Below, piece by piece: positions 28,384 through 37,705 of a stretch of DNA of 64,000 nucleotides. Below the pieces are notes generated by a model. The model searched no databases. It was not told the DNA's origin and worked only from the letters and a program-made list of their open reading frames with translations. Both the position numbers and the translations under genes were made by a program. How positions within the stretch are numbered: position 1 is the first letter of the stretch; every line of letters begins with the position of its first letter. The stretch covers positions 1 through 64,000 of the forward strand of contig NZ_JAGEKR010000002.1 in the NCBI RefSeq assembly GCF_017565405.1, in the 5' to 3' direction. Source of the DNA: Allobranchiibius sp. CTAmp26 (GTDB lineage: Bacteria; Actinomycetota; Actinomycetes; Actinomycetales; Dermatophilaceae).

Positions 28384-28483
28384 TAGGATCGGGTGTGCGT
28401 CGGGCCGCGGCAGCCCCGGGTCCCAAATAAAGCCGCTACGAGCGGCCACGCGCCGTGAGGCGCTCCCGGCCCGACGCGCACAC
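28384..28483 (+). ncRNA. Candidate structured RNA element, unassigned
   Basis: GTGTGCGTCGGGCC (28393-28406) pairs with 28468-28483 (one 2-nt bulge), closing a multibranch structure. Inside are two tight hairpins, GCCGCT-ACG-AGCGGC (28432-28446) and GCGCC-GTGA-GGCGC (28450-28463). TAGGAT at 28384-28389 upstream is a possible -10 element. Another stem, CTGAC...GTCAG, may follow near 28496-28530. I do not recognise a known RNA family, and no plus-strand gene follows; it could also be read as terminator plus flanking palindrome on the minus strand. Confidence 0.4.
28425..28446 (-). terminator. Rho-independent-like terminator of the Cys/His mini-gene
   Basis: On the minus strand GCCGCT-CGT-AGCGGC is followed by TTTATTT. 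This is the only hairpin in the window with a clear T-rich tail. It lies about 80 bp after the stop of the 28527-28772 gene and is nested in the larger stem described at 28384-28483. Confidence 0.6.
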
Positions 28484-28526
28484 TTCCTGGGCCAGCTGAC
28501 CGCGTGCGTCGCTGTAGGGCGACCCG

Positions 28527-28772
28527 TCAGTCCCGGTGGTCGGTCGTCTTCAGCTTGACCTTGTGGGTGCCCTTGCAGGAGTTCTCGTGGTCCTTGGCGT
28601 CAGCCCGCGCCTTGTCCCGCGAGCGTCGCGCCCGGCCCCGCCACTCGCAGCTCTTGCAGAACCCGTAGGCGAAGCTGCCGTCGTCCTTGGTGGAACTGTC
28701 GGGCTCCGGAGCGGGCGTAGGGACGTCGGCTGAAGCCTTCTTCCGCTTCTTCTTGTCCTTGTCCTTCGCCAC
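28527..28772 (-). CDS. Small basic Cys/His protein, possible zinc ribbon
   Basis: Hydrophilic protein of 81 aa from GTG 28772, beginning with a lysine-rich stretch (AKDKDKKKRKK), an acidic Pro/Asp/Ser linker, then FCKSCEWRGRARR and KDHENSCKGTHKV. The Cys-x2-Cys pair plus the later His/Cys could bind one zinc, and the basic tail suggests nucleic-acid contact. Not recognised as a named family. An ATG at 28787 gives five more residues. Confidence 0.6.
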   Translation of the reverse strand: MAKDKDKKKRKKASADVPTPAPEPDSSTKDDGSFAYGFCKSCEWRGRARRSRDKARADAKDHENSCKGTHKVKLKTTDHRD

Positions 28773-29085
28773 CCGGCAATTGTGCACGCCTGCTCAAGCC
28801 GGGCTGGGTCGGGCCTCGACATTGCTGCGCACGCCGAGGTGGGGGTTTTGCGTCTCCGGCCAGTGCTGCAGCCCTGGCCACGGACGCAAACCGCGCACCT
28901 CGCCGTACCCCACCCTGACGCCCGGGCGCCCACTGTCGCGCACGCATGCTGCGGTGCGGAGCGGCTTCGACGGTGCACTGGTCCTGAGATGCGCAGCTGT
29001 GCCTTCTCGGCTGAGCTTCGTCGCGCTCCGCTTCGGCCGCGTGCTCGCTTCGCTCGCCCGCAACCTCCGCTGCGCGCTCCTCAGC
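28773..29085. other. Gene-free stretch of 313 bp
   Basis: No credible gene: frames here have antisense-like composition. It contains the 28835-28902 hairpin repeat and the 29007-29093 inverted repeat, with runs of CTCGCTTCGCTCGC-type sequence. Confidence 0.6.
28835..28902. repeat. Long imperfect inverted repeat (29-nt arms)
   Basis: Left arm 28835-28863 and right arm 28874-28902 match at 23 of 29 positions around a 10-nt loop. The core TTTGCGTC/GACGCAAA is shared with the repeats at the start of the window (12-41), so it seems to be a dispersed intergenic palindrome. Confidence 0.6.
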
Positions 29086-29093
29086 TCAGCCGA
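29007..29093. repeat. 11-bp inverted repeat flanking 65 bp at the pstB end
   Basis: TCGGCTGAGCT (29007-29017) and AGCTCAGCCGA (29083-29093) are perfect complements. The right arm overlaps the last codons of pstB. The intervening sequence is a run of GCTTCGCTCG-like units. Possible terminator or repeat insertion. Confidence 0.5.
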
Positions 29094-29862
29094 AGCGACC
29101 GGAGATGTAGTCCTCCGTCGCGCTCACCTCGGGGTTGTTGAAGATCTTCTGGGTGTCGTTCATCTCGATGAGGCGGCCCGGCTTGCCGGTGGCCGCGAGG
29201 TTGAAGAACGCCGTCTTGTCCGACACCCGCGATGCCTGCTGCATATTGTGGGTGACGATCACGATCGTGTAGCGGTCCTTCAGCTCGGTGACCAGGTCCT
29301 CGATGGCCAGCGTCGAGATGGGGTCCAGCGCCGAGCACGGCTCGTCCATCAGCAGCACCTGCGGCTCGACCGCGATGGCCCGCGCGATGCACAGCCGCTG
29401 CTGCTGACCACCGGACAGTCCGGCGCCGGGCTTGCCGAGGCGGTCCTTGACCTCGTTCCATAGGTTCGCGCCTCGCAGCGACTGCTCGGTCTTCTCCTCC
29501 AGCAGCTTCTTGCCCTTGACGCCGTTGAGGCGCAACCCGGCGGTCACGTTGTCCCGGATCGACATGGTGGGGAACGGGTTGGGGCGCTGGAAGACCATGC
29601 CGACGGTGCGCCGTACGCCGACCGCGTCCACTCCGGGCGCGTACAGATCCTGGTCGTCCAGCCGCACGGACCCCTCGACCCGGCCGCCGGGGATGACCTC
29701 GTGCATCCGGTTCAGCGTGCGCAGGAACGTTGACTTGCCGCAGCCCGACGGTCCGATGAAGGCCGTGATGGACCGCGGCTCGATCGTCATCGTGACGTCC
29801 TCCACCGCCTTGAAGTCGCCATAGAAGACGTTGAGGTCCTTGACGTCGATTCGCTTGCCCAT
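29086..29862 (-). CDS. pstB: Phosphate ABC transporter ATP-binding protein
   Basis: ATPase of 258 aa energising high-affinity phosphate uptake. Walker [10 protein letters not shown] is at 37-45, Q-loop region [12 protein letters not shown], signature LSGGQQQR, Walker [12 protein letters not shown] and the switch His in VTHNMQQ. Normal length. Last gene of pstSCAB, 32 nt after pstA. phoU is not beside it. Confidence 0.97.
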   Translation of the reverse strand: MGKRIDVKDLNVFYGDFKAVEDVTMTIEPRSITAFIGPSGCGKSTFLRTLNRMHEVIPGGRVEGSVRLDDQDLYAPGVDAVGVRRTVGMVFQRPNPFPTMSIRDNVTAGLRLNGVKGKKLLEEKTEQSLRGANLWNEVKDRLGKPGAGLSGGQQQRLCIARAIAVEPQVLLMDEPCSALDPISTLAIEDLVTELKDRYTIVIVTHNMQQASRVSDKTAFFNLAATGKPGRLIEMNDTQKIFNNPEVSATEDYISGRFG

Positions 29863-29894
29863 GGGGTTGATTCAGTCGCTTTCGTCTAGACGGG

Positions 29895-30857
29895 TCAGCG
29901 CTTGACCCGGGTCAGTCGACCGATCAGCCGGCCGAGGAGGTTGATGGCGAGGACAAGCAGGATGAGGGTCAAGGCCCCACCCCAGACGCGGTCCGCGGAT
30001 ATCGGGCTGCTGATGTTCCCGGACTGGTTGTAGATCAGCGTCGGCAGGGACGCGATGCCCGCCGAGGCCGCCGGGTTGTAGGTCAGGTACTGGAAGTACG
30101 TCGTGAGGAACAGCCAGGGCGCGGTCTCGCCCAGCACGCGGGCCAGCCCGAGCAGCGCACCGGTGATGATGCCGGAGATGGCAGTGGGGAGCACGACCCG
30201 CACCACGGTCTTCCACTTCGGCACGCCGAGGGCATACGACGCCTCACGCAACTCGTTCGGTACGAGCTTCAGCATCTCCTCGGTGGACCGGGTGACGACC
30301 GGGATCATCAGCATCGTCAACGCCAGGGCTACGCAGATCGGCACCAGTTGCTGCTGCAACGTGGTCACCCAGACGGCGAACACGAAGAGCGCGGCGACGA
30401 TCGAGGGGATGCCGCTCAGGATGTCGACCATGAAGCTGACCACCCGTGCGATGCGGGCATTGGTGCGCCCGCCGCTGCGGCCGTACTCCACGAGATAGAT
30501 CGCCGTCATCACGGCGATCGGGATCGCGATCAACGAGGTGATCAGGCCGATCTCGACGGTGCCGACAATCGCGTGTCGGGCGCCGCGGATGTTGGTGTCG
30601 AAGCCGGGAGGGAGCGCCCCGGACTGGTCCTTCTGCCACCACGTCATGGACGCGACCGAGTGCCAGCCCTTCGACACCACGATCCACAAGATCCAGACCA
30701 GCGGGATGAGGGCGATGAGGAAGGCCAGCCACACAAGGACGGTCGCCGCGTTGTTGCGCAACGCCCGCCCGCCGGAGCGACCGGTGTCGAGGTCGGGGAG
30801 GGCTTCGTCGACGGCAGGGGCCGGTGCGGCGCTGCTGCCCTGGTTCGTGGTGCTCAC
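29895..30857 (-). CDS. pstA: Phosphate ABC transporter permease PstA
   Basis: Membrane protein of 320 aa with about six helices and the EAA-type loop ELREASYALGVPKWKTVVRVVLP, which contacts PstB. The N-terminal 45 aa are hydrophilic. The GTG start overlaps the pstC stop (GTGA). Confidence 0.95.
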   Translation of the reverse strand: MSTTNQGSSAAPAPAVDEALPDLDTGRSGGRALRNNAATVLVWLAFLIALIPLVWILWIVVSKGWHSVASMTWWQKDQSGALPPGFDTNIRGARHAIVGTVEIGLITSLIAIPIAVMTAIYLVEYGRSGGRTNARIARVVSFMVDILSGIPSIVAALFVFAVWVTTLQQQLVPICVALALTMLMIPVVTRSTEEMLKLVPNELREASYALGVPKWKTVVRVVLPTAISGIITGALLGLARVLGETAPWLFLTTYFQYLTYNPAASAGIASLPTLIYNQSGNISSPISADRVWGGALTLILLVLAINLLGRLIGRLTRVKR

Positions 30858-31861
30858 TCAGAGAACTCCCTACGGCGCTCGACGATCACTCGGGCGATCG
30901 CGTTGACGATGAACGTCAGGATGAACAGCACCAGTCCGGCGGCGATGAGGGCTCCCATCGCGTCGGCGTTGTTCTGGTTCTCCGGGGCGTCGCCGGCGAT
31001 CTGAGAGGCGAAGGTCGCTCCGCCGTTCATCAGGGATGCTGTGAAGCGCTGTCCGCCCGGCAGCGCCGTGAGGATGAACAGCACGGCGACGGTCTCGCCG
31101 AGAGCCCGTCCGAGACCGAGCATGGAGGCGCTGATCACTCCCGGCCGACCGAACGGGAGCACCGCGGTGCGAATCATCTCCCAGCGGGTGGCGCCCAACG
31201 CGAGAGCGCCCTCCTTGTGCGTCACCGGGGTCTGGGCGAACACCTCGCGCGACAGCGCGGTGATGATCGGCAGGATCATCACCGCCAGTACGACGCTGAC
31301 CATGAGGATCGTGGCGCCGCCCGTCACGCCTGGTACTGCCTTGAAGAGCGGGATCCAACCCAGCCAGTCCTGCAGGAAGTTCTGCACATGGGTGAACTTG
31401 GGGGCCACGACGTAGATGCCCCAGATGCCGTAGACGATCGAGGGCACGGCGGCCAGCAGGTCGATCAGGACAGCTCCGATGCGGGAGAGCCACGCCGGTG
31501 CGTAGTGCGTGAGGAAGAGCGCGATGCCCACGGAGAACGGCACGGCGAGCAGCAGCGCGACGACGGAGGAGACGACCGTCGTCCAGAGCAACTGGGCGAT
31601 CCCGAAGCGCTGGCCCGCGGCGTTCCACTCGCGGGAGGTCAGGAAGTTGATCTGGTCCTTGCCGATGGCCGGGATCGCCTGCGCCAAGAGGAAGATCCCG
31701 ACGAGCGCGACCACGACGACCACGAGGAGCCCGGCACCCATGGCCAGACCGCCGAAGACCCGATCACCCGTCGTACCGGTCGAGGCTCCAGCACCCGGAT
31801 CCGGACCGTCGGACGGATCGGACAGTCCGTCGCCGACGGAGACTCCGGTGATCGATGACAT
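30854..31861 (-). CDS. pstC: Phosphate ABC transporter permease PstC
   Basis: Membrane protein of 335 aa with about six helices and the coupling loop ALALGATRWEMIRTAVLP. It has a hydrophilic N-terminal extension of about 35 aa rich in Asp, Gly and Ser. An 81-bp gap with a strong stem-loop separates it from pstS. Confidence 0.95.
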   Translation of the reverse strand: MSSITGVSVGDGLSDPSDGPDPGAGASTGTTGDRVFGGLAMGAGLLVVVVVALVGIFLLAQAIPAIGKDQINFLTSREWNAAGQRFGIAQLLWTTVVSSVVALLLAVPFSVGIALFLTHYAPAWLSRIGAVLIDLLAAVPSIVYGIWGIYVVAPKFTHVQNFLQDWLGWIPLFKAVPGVTGGATILMVSVVLAVMILPIITALSREVFAQTPVTHKEGALALGATRWEMIRTAVLPFGRPGVISASMLGLGRALGETVAVLFILTALPGGQRFTASLMNGGATFASQIAGDAPENQNNADAMGALIAAGLVLFILTFIVNAIARVIVERRREFSE

Positions 31862-31898
31862 GAGTTCCTCGGAAGGCGTGGGAGGGAGAGGGCCGGTT

Positions 31899-31935
31899 CG
31901 GGCTCCGCAAGACTCCCAGAGTCTCGCGGAGCCCG
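31899..31935 (-). terminator. Intra-operon stem-loop between pstS and pstC
   Basis: Two 17-nt arms (31899-31915, 31919-31935) pair with one mismatch around a 3-nt loop. No T-tract. Such a hairpin would protect or partly terminate the transcript, giving more pstS than pstCAB, as expected for a binding protein. Confidence 0.65.
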
Positions 31936-31942
31936 AGGTCGA

Positions 31943-33091
31943 TCAACTGATGGCGTTGACCGCGGTCACGACCTTGGCCTGGATGGCCGAGGGCAGCGGA
32001 GCTGACCCGACCGTGGACAGCTTGCCCTGGAACTCCGGGGAGACCAAGTAGGACAGGAACGACTTCACGCCCTTGCCGGTGGTCGCATCCGCGTACTTGC
32101 TGCAGACGATCTCATAGGTCACCAGGACGATCGGGTAGGTCCCGGCGGCCTTGGTGGCGTAGTCGAGCTTCAGCTTCAGGTCGTTGCCGGTGCCGGCGAT
32201 CTTCGCGGCCTCGGCGGCCTTGCTGGCAGTCGCAGCGGTCAGCGCGACGGCGCCGCCACCGTTGTCGACCTGGGCCATCGTCAGGTTGTTGGTGATCGCG
32301 TAGGACCACTCGACGTAGGTGATCCCACCGTCGGTCGCCTTGACGGCGGAGCCGACGCCCGCGCTCTTGGGCTTGCCCTGGCCGACCTTGCCGGCCCACG
32401 CCTTGGCGTGCTTGGCGGTCCAGTCGGTCGGGTCGGTGGTGTTCATGTAGTTGGTGAAGTTGTCCGTGGTGCCCGAGGAGTCAGAGCGGAAGAACACGGA
32501 GATCTTGGTGCTCGGCAGCTTCACACCCTTGTTCGCGGCCGCGATCGCCGGGTCGTTCCAGGCGGTGATCTTGCCGCTGAAGATCTTGGCGATCAGGGTC
32601 GACGTCAGCGTCAGCTTGCCGACACCCTTGAGGTTGTAGGCGACCGCGATCGGGCCGACGACCATCGGCAGGTCCCAGGCCGGGGATGCGCACGCGGCGG
32701 CGGCCTTGGCCGGCTCGCCCTTCTCGGAGTTCAGCGCGGAGTCCGAACCGGCCCAGCCGACCTGCTTGGCGAGGAATGCGGTGACGCCCTGGCCCGAGGA
32801 GGTGGGGGCGTAGTTCACCTTGGCGCCGGAGCACTTGCTGGCGAAGTCGGTGGTCGCGAGCTGCATGGCGTTGCCCTGGGCGGTCGAGCCCTGGCCGCTG
32901 AGGCTGCCGCTGAAGCAGCTGCTGTCAGCAGTCTTGGTGCCGGCCGCGACGCTCGAGCTGGAGGACGAGCCGGAGCCGGAGGCGGAGCCAGAGCCGGTCG
33001 AGCCGGTGTTGGAGGAGCTACCGCAGGCGGACAGGGCGAGGGCTGCGGCAACGGCGACACCGCTGGCGCGGCCGATGGACGTGATCTTCAC
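31943..33091 (-). CDS. pstS: Phosphate-binding lipoprotein PstS
   Basis: Lipoprotein of 382 aa: lipobox LSAC with Cys23, then a Ser/Gly-rich linker and a periplasmic-binding-type domain. Phosphate-binding segments are visible as GQGSTAQGNAM, SDSALNSEKG, and FFRSDSSGTTDNF. It starts with GTG at 33091 with an AGAGG site upstream. The PHO box lies about 85-130 bp upstream of the start. Confidence 0.96.
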   Translation of the reverse strand: MKITSIGRASGVAVAAALALSACGSSSNTGSTGSGSASGSGSSSSSSVAAGTKTADSSCFSGSLSGQGSTAQGNAMQLATTDFASKCSGAKVNYAPTSSGQGVTAFLAKQVGWAGSDSALNSEKGEPAKAAAACASPAWDLPMVVGPIAVAYNLKGVGKLTLTSTLIAKIFSGKITAWNDPAIAAANKGVKLPSTKISVFFRSDSSGTTDNFTNYMNTTDPTDWTAKHAKAWAGKVGQGKPKSAGVGSAVKATDGGITYVEWSYAITNNLTMAQVDNGGGAVALTAATASKAAEAAKIAGTGNDLKLKLDYATKAAGTYPIVLVTYEIVCSKYADATTGKGVKSFLSYLVSPEFQGKLSTVGSAPLPSAIQAKVVTAVNAIS

Positions 33092-33175
33092 TTCGTGGGA
33101 CCTCTCGGGTCAGGCGACATAAACACGAACGACTGGCGGACCCGACTGGCCCGACGAGACCGCACGCTAAGGAGA

Positions 33176-33219
33176 CCGGGTGACCCGTTGGCCCCTACCG
33201 GGTGAACGCCGGGTGAACG
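33176..33219 (-). promoter_or_regulatory. PHO box upstream of pstS
   Basis: The 11-mer CCGGGTGAACG is repeated in tandem at 33198-33208 and 33209-33219, with a third in-phase copy CCGGGTGACCC at 33176-33186. Read on the minus strand the units are CGTTCACCCGG, the direct-repeat unit of PhoP binding sites in Streptomyces. A TAGCGT at 33165-33170 downstream could be the -10 element. Confidence 0.85.
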
Positions 33220-33315
33220 ACACCTATCAATCGGGCGGCGACGACACCGACACCGGGAGACGGTGAGGTATATAGGCGGTCAAGCGAAAGTGTCGAGCGG
33301 GAGTCGGTACGCCGG

Positions 33316-34248
33316 TCAGGGCCGGTTGCGCTCCACCGACACGACCCGGGCCGCGTCGCCCACGTCGACCATCTGACAGATGAGAGCCTCACCCTTCTCC
33401 AGCCCGTCGCGGGCCCGTTCGAGCAGCGCGGTGCAGGCCGCACCGGGGGTCGCCTGCTCGGCCAGCCGTCGGAGCAGGGCCGGAAGGACCGGCCGGTGGG
33501 TGCACAGCGCGGTGAACTCGCCGCGGTCCAGCGCACGTTCCACGTGCCGCACGGCGCGCTCCGGTTCGGTGGCGAAGACCTCCTCGGAGAGCCCGCGCTT
33601 CTCCCGGAGCTGCAGGTGCTGCGCGCGGGCGTACGGCGCGACGGTCGCCACGCACCGGGCCGACGGGGAGGTCACCAGGCGGCGCACGCCGTACGCGCCG
33701 AGCGCCGCCGTCAGGGAATCGGCACGCTTCCTGCCCGCCTGGCTGAGGGGGCGATCCGTGTCGGAGTCGTTCCATGAGGACCGTGACACCGCGTCGCTGT
33801 GCCGGACGAGCACCAGTGCCCAGGTCCGCAGGGCGCCGCGTCGGTCCGCGTCGAGCAGCGCCTGCAACTGCAGGGAGTCCCGCGCGTAGGTCAGCCGCGC
33901 CCGCGCCTGGGGCGGGGTGAGCCACTCGATCTGGTCGATCTCGTTCTCCAGGTCTCCCGACCCTCCGACGACCTGGGCCGCCCAGTAGCGCACCTCCTTG
34001 AGACTGCCGTCACGCAGGCCGTAGACGGCGCGGGGAAGGGGCACGCCGAGGCGCGGTTGCAGCCCCGTCTCCTCCAGGACCTCCCGGGCGGCCGCGCCGG
34101 CCCAGCACTCACCGGGGTCGAGCTTGCCCTTGGGCCAGGACCAGTCGTCGTACCGCGGTCGGTGCACCAAGGCGACCTGGAGCACCCCACTCTTGCGACG
34201 CCATACGAGCGCACCCGCAGCTGGTTGCCCACCGCCCGGGGCGGTCAC
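33316..34248 (-). CDS. Nudix hydrolase fused to histidine phosphatase (MutT1-like)
   Basis: Two-domain protein of 310 aa. The Nudix box GX5EX7REUXEEXGU is exact at 41-63 ([11 protein letters not shown]...REVLEETGL). The second domain, from about 143, is a histidine phosphatase with VLVRHSD (His150). This is the arrangement of mycobacterial MutT1, which hydrolyses 8-oxo-GTP/dGTP and diadenosine polyphosphates. The GTG start overlaps the ppk stop (GTGA). Confidence 0.88.
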   Translation of the reverse strand: MTAPGGGQPAAGALVWRRKSGVLQVALVHRPRYDDWSWPKGKLDPGECWAGAAAREVLEETGLQPRLGVPLPRAVYGLRDGSLKEVRYWAAQVVGGSGDLENEIDQIEWLTPPQARARLTYARDSLQLQALLDADRRGALRTWALVLVRHSDAVSRSSWNDSDTDRPLSQAGRKRADSLTAALGAYGVRRLVTSPSARCVATVAPYARAQHLQLREKRGLSEEVFATEPERAVRHVERALDRGEFTALCTHRPVLPALLRRLAEQATPGAACTALLERARDGLEKGEALICQMVDVGDAARVVSVERNRP

Positions 34249-36557
34249 CGACGCCGCGCCTTCTTGCGGCGCTTGGCGTAGGTATCGATCAGGTGCTGCT
34301 GCAGGTCGCTCAGGGGCACCCCGTGCTCGTCGAGGTTGTGACGCTCCCACCGGCCGTCTCCGTGCAACGCCCACGACGAGGTCTCGTCCGAGACACCGAG
34401 GTCGAGCAGGTTGCCGAGGGTCGCGACATGGCGCGGTGCGGTGATGCGCACCAACGCCTCGACGCGCCGGTCCAGGTTGCGGTGCATCATGTCGGCGCTG
34501 CCGATGAAGATGACGTCGTCCTCGCCCTCGACCTGGAAGCGGAAGACGCGGGAGTGCTCCAGGAAGCGCCCGAGCACCGAGCGCACCTTGATGTTCTCCG
34601 ACAGGCCCTCGATGCCCGGTCGCAGGGCGCAGATGCCGCGGACCCAGATGTCGACCTTGGCGCCCGCCTGGGACGCGCGGTAGCAGGCGTCGATGATCTG
34701 CTCGTCGACGAGGGAGTTGACCTTGATCTGGATGCGGGCGTCCTTACCCCCGCGCGCGGCCTCGGCGACCTTGCTCATCCGCTCGACCAGGCCGGTGCGC
34801 ACCGAACGCGGTGCGACCAGCAGCCGGCGGAACTTGGCGCGCGGCGCCATCCCGGAGAGCTGGTTGAACAACCGGGACAGGTCCTCCCCGACCTCGGGAT
34901 CGCAGGTGAGGATCCCCAGGTCCTCGTAGAGCCGCGCCGTCTTCGGGTTGTAGTTGCCGGTGCCGACGTGGCAGTAGCGCCGCATCGACTCACCCTCCTG
35001 GCGTACGACGAGGCACAGCTTGGCGTGCGTCTTCAGCCCGACCATCCCGTAGACCACGTGCACGCCCGCGCGCTCCAGCTTGCGGGCCCAGGTGATGTTG
35101 TTCTCCTCGTCGAAGCGTGCCTTGAGCTCCACCACGGCCAGCACCTGCTTGCCGGTCTCGGCAGCCTCGATCAGGGCGTCGATGATGGGGGAGTCGCCGG
35201 ACGTGCGGTAGAGGGTCTGCTTGATCGCGAGCACGTGGGGATCGGCCGCGGCCTGCTCGATGAACGCCTGCACGGAGGTCGAGAACGAGTCGTAGGGGTG
35301 GTGCAGCAGGATGTCGCCGCCGCGCATCGCCTCCAGGACGTCGGACTGGGTGGACCGCTCGATCGGTGCCAGATCCGGGTGGACCATCGCCACGAACGCG
35401 GGCCAGCGCAGCTCGGACCGGTCCAGGTCGGCGACCGCGTTCAGTCCGCGCAGGTCCAGCGGTTCGGGCAACCGGTAGACCTCGCGCTCGTGCACGCCGA
35501 GTTCGCGGACGAGCAGGTCCATCACGTGGTCGTCCATGTCGTCGGCGACCTCGAGGCGGATCGGGGGCCCGAACCGGCGGCGGGTGAGCTCTCGTTCCAG
35601 CGCGGTCAGCAGACTCTCGGCGTCGTCCTCCTCGACCTCGAGGTCCTCGTTGCGCGTGACCCGGAAGGTGAAGTGCTCGCGCACCTCCATCCCCGGGAAG
35701 AGCGCCCCCAGGTGCTCGGCGATGACGTCCTCGATGGCCACGAACCGGGTGTTGAAGAGGGGATCCTCCCCCTCGTCGGGCTCGAGTTCGATCAACCGCG
35801 GCAGCAGCGGCGGCACCTTCACGCGGGCGAAGTGCTCGCGCTCGGTCTTGGGGTTGATCAGGATCACCGCGAGGTTGAGCGACAGTCCGGAGATGTAGGG
35901 GAACGGGTGCGCCGGGTCGACGGCCAGCGGCGTCAGCACCGGGTAGATCCGCGACTGGAACAGGTCGCCGAGGTGGGTGCGGTCGGCGTCGGTGAGCTCC
36001 GCGGGCCGCAGGATCCGGATGCCCTCGTCCTGCACGGCCGGCCGGATCTGCTTCTGGAACAGCTGGGCGTGCACGTGCATCAGCTTGTGCGCGGCGTGCG
36101 AGATCTCGTCGAGCACCTCGCGGGGCTCCAGGCCGGAGGCGGAGCGTACGGCGAGGCCGGTGGCGATGCGGCGTTTGAGGCCGGCCACCCGCACCATGAA
36201 GAACTCGTCGAGGTTGCTGGCGAAGATCGCGAGGTACCGGGTCCGCTCGAGCAGGGGCACGGCCGGGTCGGCCGCGAGTTGCAGGACGCGTTCGTTGAAC
36301 TGCATCCAAGAGATCTCCCGGTCCAGGAACCGGTCGTCGGGCAGCTCCTCGTCCTGGGGGTCGAACTTCAGCTCGGGCGCGACGCGTACGAAGCGACCGT
36401 TCGCACCGCGCGCGCGGGCATGAGCGCCCGCCGAACGCCGCGCCAGACGCACCAGATTCGCGTCGCTGGACGTCGAATGGTCGATGTCCTCCGTCCGGTC
36501 GTTCTCGGCGGTCTTCTCGTCGATGCGGTGGGACGTGGCTCCGGACTGGGATTCCAT
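34245..36557 (-). CDS. ppk: Polyphosphate kinase 1
   Basis: Enzyme of 770 aa that makes polyphosphate from ATP. After a charged N-terminus of about 65 aa come the PPK N domain ([26 protein letters not shown]), the head domain, and the two PLD-like catalytic domains. The autophosphorylated His is His511 in GLKTHAK and the second catalytic His is His668 in [14 protein letters not shown] precedes ATG 36557. It sits with the pst operon, a common phosphate-metabolism cluster. Confidence 0.96.
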   Translation of the reverse strand: MESQSGATSHRIDEKTAENDRTEDIDHSTSSDANLVRLARRSAGAHARARGANGRFVRVAPELKFDPQDEELPDDRFLDREISWMQFNERVLQLAADPAVPLLERTRYLAIFASNLDEFFMVRVAGLKRRIATGLAVRSASGLEPREVLDEISHAAHKLMHVHAQLFQKQIRPAVQDEGIRILRPAELTDADRTHLGDLFQSRIYPVLTPLAVDPAHPFPYISGLSLNLAVILINPKTEREHFARVKVPPLLPRLIELEPDEGEDPLFNTRFVAIEDVIAEHLGALFPGMEVREHFTFRVTRNEDLEVEEDDAESLLTALERELTRRRFGPPIRLEVADDMDDHVMDLLVRELGVHEREVYRLPEPLDLRGLNAVADLDRSELRWPAFVAMVHPDLAPIERSTQSDVLEAMRGGDILLHHPYDSFSTSVQAFIEQAAADPHVLAIKQTLYRTSGDSPIIDALIEAAETGKQVLAVVELKARFDEENNITWARKLERAGVHVVYGMVGLKTHAKLCLVVRQEGESMRRYCHVGTGNYNPKTARLYEDLGILTCDPEVGEDLSRLFNQLSGMAPRAKFRRLLVAPRSVRTGLVERMSKVAEAARGGKDARIQIKVNSLVDEQIIDACYRASQAGAKVDIWVRGICALRPGIEGLSENIKVRSVLGRFLEHSRVFRFQVEGEDDVIFIGSADMMHRNLDRRVEALVRITAPRHVATLGNLLDLGVSDETSSWALHGDGRWERHNLDEHGVPLSDLQQHLIDTYAKRRKKARRR

Positions 36558-36607
36558 GGCGCGATCCTCCCACGGTCGGGAACGCCTGGACACCGGTCAA
36601 TCCATGG

Positions 36608-37528
36608 CTACAGCGTGTACATCACATCCGCGCTGGCCTTCTCGAACCCCCAGCCGCGGTAGGTCGCGATCGCGGGCGCGTTGTCGCCCTCGACGTACAG
36701 GTCGATGGTGCGCACACCTGCCGCCGCGAGATGCGCCAGACCGAGCGCCGTGACCGCGCGGCCGAGGCCGAGACCCTGGTACGCCGGGTCGACGGCGACG
36801 ACGTACACCTCGCCCTCCGCGGCACCGGGCGGCTCGATCTTGGTCCAGTGCGACGCCGCCAGAACGGGATCCTGGCCGCTGACGTCCTCGATGAGCAGCA
36901 GGCCGCGAGGGTCGAACCAGTCCTGTTGCATACGCTCCTGCAGGTCCGCCAGGGTCATCCGGCCCTGCTCGGGGTGGTGGGCGAACGCGCGTGCGTTGAC
37001 CGCGAGCCACGCCTCGTCGTCCGCGCCCGGTACGAGGTGCCGGGACGCGAACCCCGTCGGCAGGGACGGCTCCGCGATCGCGGGCTCACCCAGCACGGGT
37101 CGGGCCATCATCCACAGCTCGCGCACCACGCGCAGCCCGTGGCTGGTGGCCAGGGACCGGGCGGCCGGCAGGTCGCCGTGCGCCCAGACCCGGGCGCCCG
37201 GACTGTGTTCGTTGACGACCAGATCCAGCAGGCTGGCGCCGTAACCGTGGCGCCGGTGCGCGGGGTGGACGACCAACTCGTACGACGTGCGACTCGCGTC
37301 GGAAATCGCGATCGCGATCAGTTCACCGTCGACGTCGTGCCACACCATCGCGGGCTCGCCCTCGTCTGTGCCCTCTGTGCCCCGTGCACTCGTCGTGTCA
37401 TCGGAGGCCTGCCCGCGCCGGGCGGTCAGCAAGGTCTGCTCGGACAGGGGGGCCACGCCGTCGGCGTCCTCGGCGGCGCGTGCGAGATCGGGCAGCTGGG
37501 CACGGACCTGCTCGGCGGTGAGCGTCAT
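36608..37528 (-). CDS. mshD: Mycothiol synthase
   Basis: Acetyltransferase of 306 aa that acetylates Cys-GlcN-Ins to finish mycothiol. Two GNAT domains: ELVVHPAHRRHGYGASLL at 84-101 and VVAVDPAYQGLGLGRAV at 243-259, plus the MshD segment FAHHPEQGRMTL. ATG 37528 matches the family start; an upstream frame to 37978 crosses the WhiB-like gene. Confidence 0.93.
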   Translation of the reverse strand: MTLTAEQVRAQLPDLARAAEDADGVAPLSEQTLLTARRGQASDDTTSARGTEGTDEGEPAMVWHDVDGELIAIAISDASRTSYELVVHPAHRRHGYGASLLDLVVNEHSPGARVWAHGDLPAARSLATSHGLRVVRELWMMARPVLGEPAIAEPSLPTGFASRHLVPGADDEAWLAVNARAFAHHPEQGRMTLADLQERMQQDWFDPRGLLLIEDVSGQDPVLAASHWTKIEPPGAAEGEVYVVAVDPAYQGLGLGRAVTALGLAHLAAAGVRTIDLYVEGDNAPAIATYRGWGFEKASADVMYTL

Positions 37529-37705
37529 ACCGGCGATTCCACCAGACGCCCGTCCGTTCGTCGACGGCGGTGCGCGATCGGATCGGACACCGCCAGGGGC
37601 CTGTGCGAGTCGATCGGTGAGTGATTCACGTGTGCGCTCGATGGGTATCCCGCACGAGACGTCCCAGGTCGACCTGGGCGAACTCGGTGAGAGGGAGACA
37701 GGCGC

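Noticed and set aside
28384-28483. Known riboswitch or housekeeping RNA (SAM, cobalamin, tmRNA, SRP)
   Set aside because: Consensus core sequences of these families are not present; kept only as an unassigned structured element.
28687-29463. Open frame of 258 codons on the plus strand
   Set aside because: Covers antisense pstB and the gene-free stretch with inverted repeats; no start signal or domain.
34293-36662. Open frame of 789 codons on the plus strand
   Set aside because: Antisense to ppk, which has all PPK1 motifs; no domain recognisable.
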